Shown piece by piece: positions 10,440-21,484 of a stretch of 64,000 bases of DNA. Each line of letters begins with the position of its first letter. Position 1 is the first letter of the stretch. The notes under the pieces were generated by a model. That model was not told the DNA's origin and did no database searches. It was given only the letters and a program-made list of their open reading frames with translations. The stretch lies in contig NC_044996.1 of the NCBI RefSeq assembly GCF_008728515.1, positions 106,231,467 to 106,295,466 on the forward strand, read 5' to 3'. Source of the stretch: Papio anubis (taxonomy: Eukaryota > Chordata > Mammalia > Primates > Cercopithecidae). Both the position numbers and the translations under genes were made by a program.

Positions 10440-11065
10440 TAAAAAACACTTCCATGTGTTAGGCTCGGTCTGTATTTACTTTAACTAATACAATGAGCAA
10501 CTGCATTTCTACAAATGGATTCACCAGCCATGTCCTTATCAATTCCTGGATGAAAGGAGACTGTTGGTAGGAGGTGAGTAAAGAGAATCACATCAAGGAA
10601 ATGGGCACAGGCCTCCCACTGATCATCTAGGAAATGCTTGAGAAATGGTTGTGAAAGGAGAATTGTGGTATGGTGAGGAGTGGATGGATGGAGAAAGGAA
10701 GCTGAGGCCTGCAGGCCCTATTTTTATATGATCTGAGAAAGCAGGTATGAGTGTGTGTGATAAGGGAGTGTGTTTTGTGAGCTGATGATATTCGGCTGTA
10801 CTTGAAGTCCTCCTAACTTTGGAAATAAATTACTTGGATTACAACACTTTTCTGTTGGATGACAAATCTCCTTGTACTTATATGGCCATGCTCTTCTATG
10901 TGGAGACATGCCTCCCTGGGTAATAGAAATTGGCTTGCTACAAAGGTTTTGTATTCTTGCTGGTTCAACATGGGCTTTGGCTTAAGGCTAAACATCTGGG
11001 AAGCCCATGAACTGGATGCTCTTTGCTTAACTAATGACCTTTCCTGGCTCTTACCAAGAGCTTCA
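10440..11065. other. no feature seen
   Basis: Single-copy-looking sequence leading into the pyrimidine-rich tract. Confidence 0.4.
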
Positions 11066-11317
11066 TTCTCTTTCTCCTTTTCCTTTTCTTCTCCTCCTCC
11101 TTCTCCTCCTCTTTTCTTCCTTTTCCTCTCCCTTCCCCTCCCTCTGTCCTTCCTTTGCCCCCTGCACTTCCCCTGACTTCTTCCCTTCCTTCTCTTTCTT
11201 TCTCTCCTCCTTTTTCTCTCCCTCTACCCTTGACCTTCCTTTCCCTTCCCCCTTCTTAACTTCCCTTCCCCTCTCTTCCTTCTTCTCCCTCTGTCTTTCC
11301 CCTTCACCTCCTCTCCA
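11066..11317 (+). repeat. polypyrimidine tract, about 250 nt
   Basis: Almost wholly C and T. The first 80 bases (11066-11145) contain no purine at all and consist of CTT, CCT and TTTTC runs. Later parts carry only scattered G or A. The low-complexity open frames over it (Ser/Pro/Phe on one strand, Arg/Lys/Glu/Gly on the other) are artefacts of composition. Such homopurine/homopyrimidine tracts can form intramolecular triplex DNA; whether this one does is inference. Confidence 0.95.
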
Positions 11318-12214
11318 GGTTTTTCAACAAAAAGGTAGCTTTCCACTCCAGTCACATCCCTTGAAATCCTGACCAGCCACGCTATAGAGGTGATTGTTAA
11401 TTGGCTCATTATTCACTTACTCTTTCAATCAATACTGTTGGTTGGGCAGGGCTTTGTTGGGTAAGGAGGGATCTTGCCATGGTTGCCACTGTGCTACAAG
11501 TGGACATACAGAGACAGAGGAGATTATCTTTGTTGTAGAAATAGTCAGTCTTATGAATGGCAAAAGTGGGCAGTTTCATGGTCAGGAACCAAGGAAGCAG
11601 TTAAACAAAATCATTGAGAGTTAAAGGCTGCCTCATGTCTGGCAGAAGAGACCTCAAATCCCCAGGGAACAGACGATTCTGTTCATTAAGAGCCCATCAC
11701 TGATGCTGGATGTTTTTGTTCTGTGGGTATAAGGCAAGTAGAACCCTTGTTATTGAGAAGGCTTGTCAAAGACTGTCCCTCCATGAAACTCAGGGAGGAG
11801 GAACTTGATATTTTCTAGGGAATGTTAGGGCAAATTTACATAGGAACAAGAGATCTTGTAAGAAAAATGGGATAGTAATCTTGACACCTTCTTTATGGGA
11901 GTTTTAGACCATCCCTGAGGGACTGAGGAGCATGATGTTGCCAAGCAAGAAGCCTGGTGTTCACGCATGAAGTGGAAAAGAGAGGGTGTATTGTTGAGCT
12001 GGTGTGTCCTTGGAAAGTTGCCTATGAGGGCATCTAGAACACAGATGTTTAGAAACAAGTAAACCCAGGAGCCCAGTTCTACTGTGATCTGGCACTACCA
12101 CAGACAAGTGCAAACCTTGGAGTTGCATGCCTAGTTCCACACCATGGAGCAAAGTCAGACTTAGACTGTGTAACACCAGCATTTCTCTGTTTCTTGGGTG
12201 ATGGCATTATGGAC
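11318..12214. other. no feature seen
   Basis: Single-copy-looking sequence with short overlapping frames and no repeat I recognise. Confidence 0.4.
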
Positions 12215-12700
12215 TTTAAACTTTTTTTATTATGAATTAAAACACACATATGCAGAAGTACACAATCCATGAATGTCTAGCTCACTTAATGACCACACAA
12301 GCACTACCTGTGTCAAGCACCACCTGGGTCAAGACATAAAGCAAAACCAACACCCTAGAAGCCTCCTTCATGCCCCCTTCTCATCATGCCCCTTTCTTCC
12401 ACTGTACACATCTTAATTTCTAACACTACACCTTCCTTTTGCCTGCTTTTGAAATAGATACGTAAATGAACTCATATGATCTGGACTCTTGTATCTGGCT
12501 TCTTTTGCTCAATATTACATTTATGAGATTCATACATGTTGCTGCTCATTTTCCTTGCTGTGTAGTACTTCACTGTATGAATATATGCTGATCCATCTAT
12601 CCATGCCCTTTTTGATGTGTATTGGGCTGCTTCCAGTCTGGCTGTTCTAAACCAAACTTCTGTTAAGATTCTGGAACATGTTTCCTAGGAACGCAAGGAC
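12215..12700 (-). repeat. old L1M LINE-1 3' end
   Basis: Antisense of an L1M 3' UTR: 'TTTTTTTATTATGAATTAAA', 'ACACACATATGCAGAAGTAC', 'TGTATCTGGCTTCTTTTGCT', 'GAGATTCATACATGTTGCTG', 'CTGATCCATCTATCCATG', 'GTATTGGGCTGCTTCCAG'. Strongly diverged and 5'-truncated. Confidence 0.8.
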
Positions 12701-13354
12701 CATTTGGTAAATGTTGATAATGAGACCATGGCTGAAAAAGATTTTCTCAATTTTTCTGACTCCTTGAGCAAGTGTACTCTGGCAGCACTTGGGCTCATTA
12801 TGGGATGCACAGAGAGAAGGAAGGGTAACAGCAGGTGCTAGAGAAGAGACATAGCAAGATGGGGATTTCTAATCAAAGTAAGTTGAACATTAAAAATGAC
12901 ATACCTCAGACTGAGGAAACTGAATAAACTGAGTTTCTCAAATAATCTATTTTTTTCCCCCATCATGCTGGAGTGTGAATAAGAAAAGGCCCCAGTAACA
13001 GTACCAAGACTAGTCACTGGTTCCGGTTACCTCAGTGAAATTTCTGGAACTCTGGCTTGAAGTTCTCTCCTTGGCCACACCAGGATGGTCCTATGTGAGC
13101 CTGCCCTAGCACCCCTCCCCAGTTCCTGTTCAGATGTGACTGTCCTTCGTCCACTCATCTCATGCATAGCTTGCTCCTCTCGGCTCAGTTCCCCATCTCT
13201 CCAAAGTCAGAGCCTTGTATCTATCAGGGGCCCCACATTCTTCCTCCTTTGGTCAGTTACTCACTGTTACAGGGTGGCACACTCACTGTGCTCTGCTCCT
13301 AGCTACCCTCTGCTCGCATCCAGCATTCATTCGTTCATTGAACAAATGCTTATT
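12701..13354. other. no feature seen
   Basis: Single-copy-looking. The short ATTC/TTCA run at 13325-13340 may be an L2 tail remnant. Confidence 0.4.
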
Positions 13355-13492
13355 GGCCAGGTGCGGTGGCTCACGCCTGTAATCCCAGCACTTTGGGTGA
13401 GACAGGAGGATGCCGTGGGGCCAGGAGTTCGAGACCAGCCTGAGCAACATATTGAGACCCCCCCCCCGTCTTTACCAAAATGAAAAAAAAAA
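13355..13492 (+). mobile_element. free left Alu monomer (FLAM-type)
   Basis: Begins GGCCAGGTGCGGTGGCTCAC and runs through 'TGTAATCCCAGCACTTTGGG', 'CCAGGAGTTCGAGACCAGCC', then goes to an A-rich end without any right arm. Imperfect duplication: AAATGCTTATTG before and AAATTGCCTATTG after. Internal pol III box B-like GTTCGAGACC is present. It is about 138 bp, the size of a fossil left monomer. Confidence 0.85.
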
Positions 13493-13502
13493 TTGCCTAT
13501 TG

Positions 13503-14060
13503 ACAGATACTTGGTGCCAGGATGGGCACCTTTCTTTCATGTCAGAGCCACTGCCTAAGAGCCTAATGAAGAACCTCCAACCCTGGGCTGTCATGATCTC
13601 TCTCATGGTACAATGGGTTCTTAGGCAAACATTTCTTCTACCAGGCTTCCCATCCATGCCCTCACCCCACTCTGGGCCTTGCTCTGCAACCAGCACTGTA
13701 CAATGCAGTTCAGAGGCACTTAACCCACCCTATGTATGCTGAAGTGCTCACAGGCCTTCCTCTGGGGGTTGTAGGTAGCCCAGGAGTAGCAGAGCCTCCT
13801 GTATTTGCCCTTTATCATCCAGTAGAAGAGAGAATCTCTTCTTGTAGCTCCAGAGAAACAAAGGAACATTCTCACCTTTCCTTCATCACCATGCAGAGGC
13901 TCCAGTATTGCTCCAGAGGCTCAAACCCGGTTAAGGAGATGGGGTGTTCTGACTGATCTAAGCCACCAAAGGTTCCCCCCACCCCCAGAACCTGAGATGT
14001 GACAAGTGCCCCCAAAAGTCTGGCTGAAGAGGAGGTATGGCTCTCTGACTGGGGGCGCAG
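13503..14060. other. no feature seen
   Basis: Single-copy-looking sequence; no repeat or convincing frame. Confidence 0.4.
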
Positions 14061-14096
14061 ATGTGTGTGTGTGTGTGTATGTGTGTGTGTATGTGT
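14061..14096 (+). repeat. (TG)n microsatellite
   Basis: TG dinucleotide run with two TA interruptions. Confidence 0.95.
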
Positions 14097-14194
14097 TTTG
14101 AACGGCCATATATTCATGAGTATATGTATATGGGTGTCTTACCTGCTGCTCTGGCAGAGTTGCAGAATAGTAGAAATAACAGAATATATAGATT

Positions 14195-14275
14195 ACCAAG
14201 TCCAACTCCCTTGTTTTTCTGGTGGGTAAACTGAAGTCCAGAGAGGGATTGTGAATTCCTATTTAGAGTCACTTA
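14195..14275 (-). repeat. short MIR-like fragment
   Basis: 'GGGTAAACTGAAGTCCAGAG' and flanking text resemble the antisense MIR core (gaggaaactgaggcacagag in the consensus). Short and weak. Confidence 0.45.
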
Positions 14276-14285
14276 AATCCTTAGA

Positions 14286-14780
14286 GTAGTAATTTTTCAA
14301 CCTTGGTTATGAGAATTATCTGGAAGAGCTTTTAAGAAATATAATATAGATCCCTGGGGTCCATACTTAGGGATTCTAGTTCCATTGGTTCAGGGTGGAA
14401 TGAGAACAGCATTTTTTTTTTTTTTTTTTTTTTTTGAGACGGAGTCTCGCTCTGTCGCCCAGGCTGGAGTGCAGTGGCCGGATCTCAGCTCACTGCAAGC
14501 TCCGCCCCCCCGGTTTACGCCATTCTTCTGCCTCAGCCTCCCGAGTAGCTGGGACTACAGGTGCCCGCCACCTCGCCTGGCTAGTTTTTTTTGTATTTTT
14601 TAGTAGAGACGGGGTTTCATCGTGTTAGCCAGGATGGTCTCGATCTCCTGACCTCGTGATCCGCCCGTCTCGGCCTCCCAAAGTGCTGGGATTGCAGGCT
14701 TGAGCCACTGCACCCGGCCTTAGCATTTTTGTTTTAAGCTCCCCTGGTGACTATTGGGTAGCCAGGGTTGACAATCACTG
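14286..14780 (+). mobile_element. MER5A (hAT-Charlie) element split by an AluY
   Basis: The left arm (14286-14416) reads AGTAATTTTTCAACCTTGG, then 'TTATCTGGAAGAGCTTTTAA' and 'GATCCCTGGGGTCC'. The right arm (14722-14780) reads 'TTTTAAGCTCCCCTGGTGAC' and ends 'CAGGGTTGACAATCACTG'. These are the two halves and inverted ends of MER5A, separated by the Alu. MER5A is non-autonomous, so no transposase is expected. Confidence 0.85.
14417..14719 (-). mobile_element. full-length AluY, Old World monkey type
   Basis: Reverse-strand Alu: 20-odd T, 'GAGACGGAGTCTCGCTCTGT', both arms, and 'GCCTCCCAAAGTGCTGGGAT' to the CCGGCC start. The 9-bp direct repeat AGCATTTTT stands at 14408-14416 and 14722-14730. Variants such as 'TTTACGCCATTCTTCTGCC', 'CCACCTCGCCTGGCTAG' and 'GCAGGCTTGAGCCACTGC' match the young cercopithecoid AluY groups as I know them, and this is the main pointer to the organism. 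It is little diverged. Confidence 0.95.
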
Positions 14781-16054
14781 ACCAAGAGGATGGTGTTCGT
14801 TGTCGCTTACACTGAAGGGTTGTCCTGGCTACTTATGGGCATGGAGAGTGGAGGCATCTGGCACTCTTGAACTGGTTTAAAGGCTTCCAATCACCGCCAA
14901 CTCCACCCAGAAGAGCCTGGCTCCCAAGAGTCCAGTGGGAATACCAGGCTGCTCCAAGATGCGTGGAGAAAGTTCATTAAAATGCCTCACCTGAAAGATT
15001 CTTTTCACCCAGAAGGGGATTTCAAAGGCCAATACCCACCTGTGAATGTGAACATAAGACTCTACTCTAATCAGAAGCGAGATTCCTAGGGCCTATGGAA
15101 GGGTGTGATGGCCTGAGGAGTGGAAGGTATTGGGAGCATGGGGTGTGTGAGCAGAGGTGGGAGAGTATTTGGAAAAGACTCATACCATACCTGTGCTCCA
15201 GGAGGGATGCAGGGTGGGGGATGGAGATAAGTGGGGAGAGGACAGCAAGCCTGTTTGCTGAGTCCCTCTCCTGGAGATACTAATCCATCTTCTCTTTTTC
15301 CTTCTTTTGGGACAAGCAGATAGCCCATGGATTGTGCTTTTTCATTTATGATAGACTATTCAGCAGAAGAAAGAACACCAAAGGCAATAGCCCTTCAGTT
15401 CACTTTGGACCACACATGAAATCAAACCTGTAACAGCCATTCCCTGTGTTCTTCTCTCTGCTGCCCTGCCTGTTGCCTTTCTCTGCTCTAATTAATTCTG
15501 TTTATTCTCACATCCCCACTCCTGGGCTCCTCTATATAGCTGTGTAAGTCGTGCACTGTATAACCTCTCCCATCCCCAATCCCCTCTGTGTTTTGCCTGC
15601 CATGCCTCCCCAGTCCCTTTAACCCCATAGAGCCGTTCCTACTTCATTTCCTGCAAGTTCCTCTTCCCTAACTGCCTCAAGAGAGAAGAAGCCTGACCTC
15701 TGTAGGGCCTGACCCACATTTATCACCCTTGGCAGGGTAGGGCAGGGCCAAGGCCAGGTGTCTACTGTTCAAGAGAGTCAAGGGGCCTCCTTTCCCAGGG
15801 AGCTGCCCCAAACAGTTCACAAAGCCCAGAATCTTTTTCTCATCACAGTTTTGCCTTGCCAGAAGTAAATTGTTCTCTAGGTTCACCAAAAGGCCAAAGA
15901 AGCTGTTTCATAAATAAGCTTAGCATCTACTTTTGCGTATTCCCTTTAACTTGGTGGGCTGCTTCTCCCCCAGCACCAAATTGGTGGAACTACATAAATA
16001 CATCCTTACAGCACCCTGCACAGTTCACAGCCTCAAGCACGTTAAAAAAAGGTG
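14781..16054. other. no feature seen
   Basis: Long single-copy-looking stretch with several short open frames, none with recognisable content. Confidence 0.4.
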
Positions 16055-16215
16055 ACCTTGTTTTCTCTCCATAACAGTCCCATGATAGAGATATTGACCA
16101 GTTTTATGGAAAATAAAACTGAGGCTTGGATCACATCCCTGTGGCAGAGTCAGATTTGAACTGAAGTCTGCTAGTCCCAAAGAGATCCGAGGTCTGCCTG
16201 TGTTCTTAGTCACCC
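16055..16215 (-). repeat. MIR SINE fragment
   Basis: Antisense MIR: 'CCATAACAGTCCCATGATAG', 'AAATAAAACTGAGGCTTGGA', 'GGCAGAGTCAGATTTGAACT', 'GAAGTCTGCTAGTCCC'. Order and spacing agree with MIR. Confidence 0.7.
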
Positions 16216-16609
16216 TAGATCTTTGCTCCCTTGAGCTGTCCCATGCCCGCCTCCCACCTTCCCTGTTTCTCTCAGCGCCTGTGCTCATGACCCATGGCCT
16301 TTCCCCCTCCCATTGCACCTATGTGTCCAATTCCAATGCCTGCCTTCCCTCCTTGGTCCCATCTCACACTTGTCCTCCTGGGGTGCTTTCAGCCACTCTG
16401 CACATAATACTGCTGTCTGAGCCAGCCCAGCCTGGGGACCTAGCACTTAGGAATATGCTCACAGGACGGGCATTCTTGCTGGGTGTGTCCCATCCAAATA
16501 CACAAGATTTTCCTTTTCCCTCCAGCCCCTGACAGTGCTCATCATCCAGTTCTACAGTATAAACCGGCCATAGGCCCACAACGACCCCTCTAGCTTGAGC
16601 ACTGCCTTA
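16216..16609. other. no feature seen
   Basis: Single-copy-looking, C-rich; nothing recognised. Confidence 0.35.
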
Positions 16610-16663
16610 ACAAAACAACAATAACAACAACATCAATATCATCATCATCATCAACAACAACAC
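16610..16663 (+). repeat. mixed (CAA)n/(CAT)n microsatellite
   Basis: A CAA/AAC run changes to CATCATCAT and back to CAACAACAAC. Confidence 0.9.
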
Positions 16664-16739
16664 AAGTCTCAATGGCTACCTGCTTCCTCTCCATCCCAAG
16701 CCTCATCCCTCCTCCCTCTCATCCCCCAGCCCTCAGGGA

Positions 16740-17290
16740 CCACGATGGGAAAATTGTCCTGTAATCGCATTTTACATGCACGTGCACAGGATCGAGGCAT
16801 TCCTCTCATCTGGTTATCTTTGGAAACACTGGAAGGGAAGGGGATATTAAAGAAATCCTCCTCTGCTTCCATCTTGAAAAAAAAGCAGCACATTTTGATT
16901 CACTACCTTATCTTTAAAGAAACCCGACATGGAAAAGGCAAGGAGATAAGATCTATGACTTCATCAGCTTGTTCTCTGAAGTTGTTTCAAGCTTTACCAT
17001 CCCCCGACAGGCCCCTTCATTTCCTGTTTTCAATATCTAATGGCAAAGAATACACAGCCGCTCAGAGCTAAGTGACCCTGGGGGTCAGCACAGGAAGCTG
17101 GCCAGGGAGGAAGCTTTTAAGATCCAAACTGGAATCTGGCCACAAGTCAGGAGCACATCTTCTTAATTCAAATTTTATTTTTACCTTCACTTTGTGGTCA
17201 GCAGCTCTCAGAACAGCTGCTGGTTTGAAATACCTTAAATGCAATTTGAAAACTCATAAGGTTTAAAATTAAAAGAAAAAAAATACTTTA
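16740..17290. other. single-copy block, possible conserved non-coding DNA
   Basis: No repeat recognised for about 550 bp. Contains AT-rich motifs typical of enhancers (CTTCTTAATTCAAATTTTA, GATTACA-free, GATAAG at 16945-16950). I judge only by appearance; conservation cannot be tested here. Confidence 0.2.
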
Positions 17291-18299
17291 GGATCTTATA
17301 ACAGGAATTCTTGACAACCTCTTTCTTTCAAGATGCTCCAAATGCCTCCCAGACGTGATTGCGTCAGCTCTTGCTGCCTCCCACGGTGGAGGCCAAGGAA
17401 CCAGTACCATCTGAATCATTTTATGGAGGGGAAAACACAGACACCCACTTGTTCCTGCTTACCCAGCAAGTCGGCACAACATTATGACAGGTGTTTTCCA
17501 GGGCCCAACCAGCCTAGAGTAGGGAGTGTGTGTGCATAATATGGGTCAAAATCACAATGTCAAGAGCAAGGAAAACTATCTTGGCTCTGGCCACCTGCCA
17601 TAGAGGTGCACTTCCTGGCAATGGCCGTTTCTGTTCCATCTCTTCTGTCACCAGAGGAGTCCTTGGGTGGGCTCTTGTTGGTTGCCATGACAATACTGCC
17701 AGCTACTCTCTTGACTGTCAGGGAATAGCATTCCTTGCAGGGAGCGTCACACGGAAACATCCCCACCTGCCAGGATTATCCACTCTCTGAGGGGCTGAGC
17801 ACATGGTGCTTCTATGGCAAACAGAACTGCATGGGGCACTAAGCTTTGTCTGTCTTAGATAGGTTTCCTTTTCCTGGTTCCTGTCCCGAATACTTCCCAA
17901 AGGCCAGAGGCCTGACCACACAGGTGTAGACCTTGGATCAGGGAGCTAATCTGTCACTTGCAACTGAGGGGTGGCCCACTATGATGTGAGTCTGGAGCAT
18001 AAGCTCGGGGCCCTCTGCCTGCAAGGCTGATCTGGGGCAGTGTTGCCTATTCTGGAGGTTGTTGTCAGAATCCAGCCCATATCCTCTTGCCATTAATATT
18101 TTAAAGAATACCACCCAACTTCCAGTCACCAATTCCTTTATTCCCTTGCTTCAGGGCTTTCTTAGTACAAGAAGCATACTTTACCTGTTGCTGCTGACAG
18201 CCAGAAGTACCAACGATTAACATCCCTCTTAATTCTGCAGAGCAACCCTTAGCCATTGACAGACAGCACTGGGTATATAAATACCCCAGCTTCATCACC
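17291..18299. other. no feature seen
   Basis: Single-copy-looking; several short overlapping frames on both strands without motif. Confidence 0.4.
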
Positions 18300-18510
18300 C
18301 TAAGGTGGGCTAACTCTGAGGCACACATTCCGTGCTGACTTTCAGTGGTTTCTAGCAGGATTAAGTTCCAGTTGCCCACAGTGGCAACTGACTTGGTGAT
18401 GCCTTCTTTTATTTCTCCACTCTCTTTACTAGTGTTTTTTTGGATTAGTTCTAAAATAAACTATTTTCACTTAGGTCCCTATCTCATTCTGCTTCTGGAG
18501 AACCCAACTG
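18300..18510 (+). repeat. LTR-like 3' end (unassigned)
   Basis: Ends with 'AAATAAACTATTTTCACTTA', 'CTCATTCTGCTTCTGGAGAA' and CCCAACTGAGTCA, which has the shape of an old LTR R/U5 end (AATAAA signal, then ...GAACCCAACT). Family not assigned. Confidence 0.4.
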
Positions 18511-18734
18511 AGTCATGGGAAGAACTCTTCTGCCATCCCAGCCACTGATGGGGCTGTCACTTCTAAGCCTGAAGCAAAGATTTCTGGAAACTTTCCCATG
18601 TCCGGGGGCTAAGTCTGGGAGCTTCTCTGACCTCTTCCTAGGCCTTTTAAAATCTCCTTTTCCATGATTCCATGATTCTCAAAATCTTGTTCCCAACATT
18701 ATCCTTAGCTACAAGATATCATCAAGGTCTAGTA

Positions 18735-18885
18735 CATTATTCTCATTTTTACATTTTCTAGAACACAAAACTGAGGCTCAGAGGGGTAAGAAATTTGCTC
18801 AAATTTACTTACTTTGCAAATGCCAGGCAAGGAAGAGACCAAAACCCAAGCATCTAGATTTACGGTCCACAGTACTTGTCAAGTA
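18735..18885 (-). repeat. MIR SINE fragment
   Basis: 'AAAACTGAGGCTCAGAGGGG', 'TAAGAAATTTGCTCAAATTT', 'AAACCCAAGCATCTAGATTT' and 'GGTCCACAGTACTTG' follow the antisense MIR core in order. Confidence 0.75.
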
Positions 18886-19214
18886 AAACTATGTATGTGT
18901 AAACGTGGCTCATGGGTTTTTGTTCTGAATCCTTCTTCTTTTTCATTATAGCAAAGAGTTGGGTCCTGAAAATAGCATACTCAATGGGGACTGTAAGCAT
19001 GCATCACTTAATCGGTACATGGGCACTGTACTCCCTCCTGGGCCAGATTGTATGTAGGTCAGCACCTCCAGTGGCTGAATCTCCAGAAGGGCAATCACAA
19101 AGGTCTGAGAATCTGTCTCCCTTAAGGCAGCGAGAAGTGGTCCCATAGACACAACTTGGTTGCTAGCATGGCAGAAGGTCTAGCGGGGGCAGCTGGGACT
19201 CCACCAGCCCAGGG
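18886..19214. other. no feature seen
   Basis: Single-copy-looking. Confidence 0.4.
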
Positions 19215-19610
19215 ACAAGGTCTTTGCATTTACTCTTTTTTTGGCCTAGAATGCTATTCTCAGATGGCCACATGGATTAGCCCCTCACTTGTTTCCAGAA
19301 TTTGCTCAAATGCCACCCTCAGAGAGACCTTTCCTGACCACTGTCTAAAATAGAGCCTCTTGTCCCACAACGTTTTAAATCGACTTCATGTTCTCTCTTA
19401 GCATTTGCCACCCACTACCTGATATTGTGTGCTATCTTTGTTTATTTCTTCCCCTGCATCTTGACCCCAGCCATGAGCATGTGCGTTCCACAAGGACAGA
19501 TACTTGTTTTTATTGTTTTTTCTTCTGCTTTATTCTCATCACCTAGAACAATGTCAGTGCATCCTAGAAGCTCAAGAAATACATGTTGAATGAATTAATT
19601 AAACATTAAA
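19215..19610 (+). repeat. L2 LINE 3' end
   Basis: Sense L2 3' end: 'GGCCTAGAATGCTATTCTCA', 'TTTGCTCAAATGCCACCCTC', 'GAGAGACCTTTCCTGACCAC', 'ATCACCTAGAACAATGTCAG', 'CTCAAGAAATACATGTTGAA' and the TGAATGAATTAATT tail. The 3' end is complete. Confidence 0.85.
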
Positions 19611-19745
19611 AGCAAACTATGGCTCAGATAGGACAGGTTAGTTACCTGGGCCCAGGTAGCACATTCAGCTAAGTGGAGCAGAGGCATGATGGAGCCCCAA
19701 GCCAGCTTGACTCCATGGCCTCTGGCCCATTTCTCTACCCTGTGC
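19611..19745 (-). repeat. MIR SINE fragment, diverged
   Basis: 'CAAACTATGGCTCAGATAGG', 'GGCCCAGGTAGCACATTCAG' and a following 'CTTGACTCCATGGCCTCTGG' fit the antisense MIR core. Confidence 0.5.
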
Positions 19746-20494
19746 TGGGCTCATTAAGTTTCCAAATAACATGGGACTCATAAAGCAGAAAACAAGAAGA
19801 AGAGAGATGGATTCTCAGTGGAGATAGGACATATTCCCCACCCTCTCTCCTTCTCAACCTGTCTCCTCCCTCCTCTGTCTTATCCCAAGGAGCTCCTTAG
19901 GAAGAAAGCCATCCCCAGTCTCTCCCAGAAACTGCTCTCTGAACACTCGGATGCACAATCAACCAATTGTTAAGTCCTCGACAATACCTCATCAGCAAGC
20001 ACAGCACTATAATTAAAAGTAAATCCAGCTCAAGCTCTTTAAAATAGGATCTAATTTAATTGGTGCATTTAATCTATCACTGTCACTCCAAGCCAACTGG
20101 GGGAGAATCTCATCGCAGCGGTAGGTGATGGGAAGACTTAAGCGGCACCACTTCAGGGTCTCCCTGTTGCCCCAGGCCTTGTGAACGACTGGGAAGATAA
20201 GGCAGCAGCAAGCCTGGGAACCACGTGGGTGCCAACTGAAACTTGGATGTGGCTGCTGTGGAACTCTGTCCTGACATCCAGCCACACTCCCATGAAAGGC
20301 TTTCAACGGGGGGTCTGGGCAGGGGTCTCTCCCTCCTATCCACATATCCTCAAAAACGAATCTCAGGGCACCATGCAGAGAAACTTCAAGAGAACTAAGT
20401 TCATCTTCACAAGGCTGGCATTGGGGTGTAACCTTTCTACAGAGTCACTGTATGTCTCTACTTTGTATCACCATTAGTTTGAGACCCAACTCAG
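19746..20494. other. no repeat seen; AT-motif cluster near 20010-20080
   Basis: Single-copy-looking. Around 20008-20075 there is a cluster of TAATTAAA, CTAATTTAATTGG and ATTTAATC, homeodomain-like AT motifs by eye. Open frames 20181-20477 and 20013-20345 have no recognisable content. Confidence 0.3.
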
Positions 20495-20522
20495 AAAAAA
20501 AAAAAAAAAAAAAAAAAAAAAA
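20495..20522 (+). repeat. A28 homopolymer
   Basis: Uninterrupted run of 28 A. It could be the tail of a retroposed transcript, but no target-site duplication or AATAAA is visible just upstream. Confidence 0.9.
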
Positions 20523-20739
20523 TTCTGTCTTTTCAGAGTAAGATAACACAAAACACAGATCAGCTGGGAAGTCATAAAGTTTTGTGCTTCAGGGTATTGG
20601 CCCAAAAATAATATAGAAATGAGTTATGATCCTAGGTAACCTACTTACTAAATTATGACTTTTGGGATAATTTTAACCCCTCAACCTTCATTTCCTTGTT
20701 TGCAGAGTGAGGATAAGAATACTTATTTTAAAGTTTTGT

Positions 20740-21175
20740 TGTGAGGTTCAAGTGCCACACATGGGGCCACCAGAAGCTGTTGGTGCCCCTCCCACATCCC
20801 TGTGGTCCACTCAGGAGGTTAATTGCAGTCAGCTGTCATTCTGCTGGTGGCTTCCTGCGTCTTTCTGCCTGAGTTTGTTCTTTGGCCCTGGAGGAACCCT
20901 CCACCAACGAGAGGTGTGAATTGGTGGATAAAAGTCCCAGCTTCCACTCCAAGGCATGTTCGTGATCCATGCAGTCTCTGAGAGACCTCCCATGGGCCTG
21001 AGCCCCAGTTGCCCATGCTGGTACTACACCCATCTGCTCACTCTCCACTGGCTTTCCTTTCTCCCTTTCTCACTGCTTCATCTTCTCATGGTGCCTCCTA
21101 GACCACTTCCCAAATAAATGGTTGCACTCAAATCCTCATCTTGGGGTCTGCTCAGGGGAAATCCAAGTTCAGACA
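20740..21175 (+). repeat. ancient LTR-like repeat
   Basis: 'GGATAAAAGTCCCAGCTTCC' and the end CCCAAATAAATGGTTGCACT, 'GGGGTCTGCTCAGGGGAAAT' resemble the 3' part of the family seen at 4436-4900. Start uncertain. Confidence 0.45.
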
Positions 21176-21484
21176 TTGGCATGACTCAAGTGCGTAATAA
21201 ATAGACCACGTCACTATTGTGGTTTCTAGATACCCAAAATTCAATTGTGGGTCTCTCTGCCTACATTTTGTATTTTCTATGTAAAAAATTCCCTAAGGCC
21301 CTCCAGGAAGGACTCCTCTCCCTGTGGCTCCATGCCAGCCCTACGCTCTGCAGCCATAGGGAGGATTGCTGGGCCAATGCTCTCAAACCTTGGGGCTGCC
21401 ATCCCCAAGACTCCTTGGGCTCCATACAAAGATTGACCTTAGGAGGAGTGAGTCACAACAACTCCACGTGAGTATTGGGAGGCT
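21176..21484. other. no feature seen
   Basis: Single-copy-looking. Confidence 0.4.

Noticed and set aside
11034..11409. 112-codon Ser/Pro/Phe-rich frame and its antisense Arg/Gly/Lys-rich frame
   Set aside because: Both are direct translations of a polypyrimidine/polypurine tract and carry no sequence other than low complexity.
13085..13483. 132-codon frame ending in the Alu monomer
   Set aside because: The last third is Alu sequence; the first part has chance-like composition and no splice or start context.
14385..14628. Phe-rich and other frames of 64-72 codons
   Set aside because: Entirely inside the AluY; a typical Alu-derived frame.
20181..20522. Processed pseudogene ending in the A28 run
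   Set aside because: No polyadenylation signal, no recognisable protein similarity and no flanking duplication; a plain A-run is the simpler reading.
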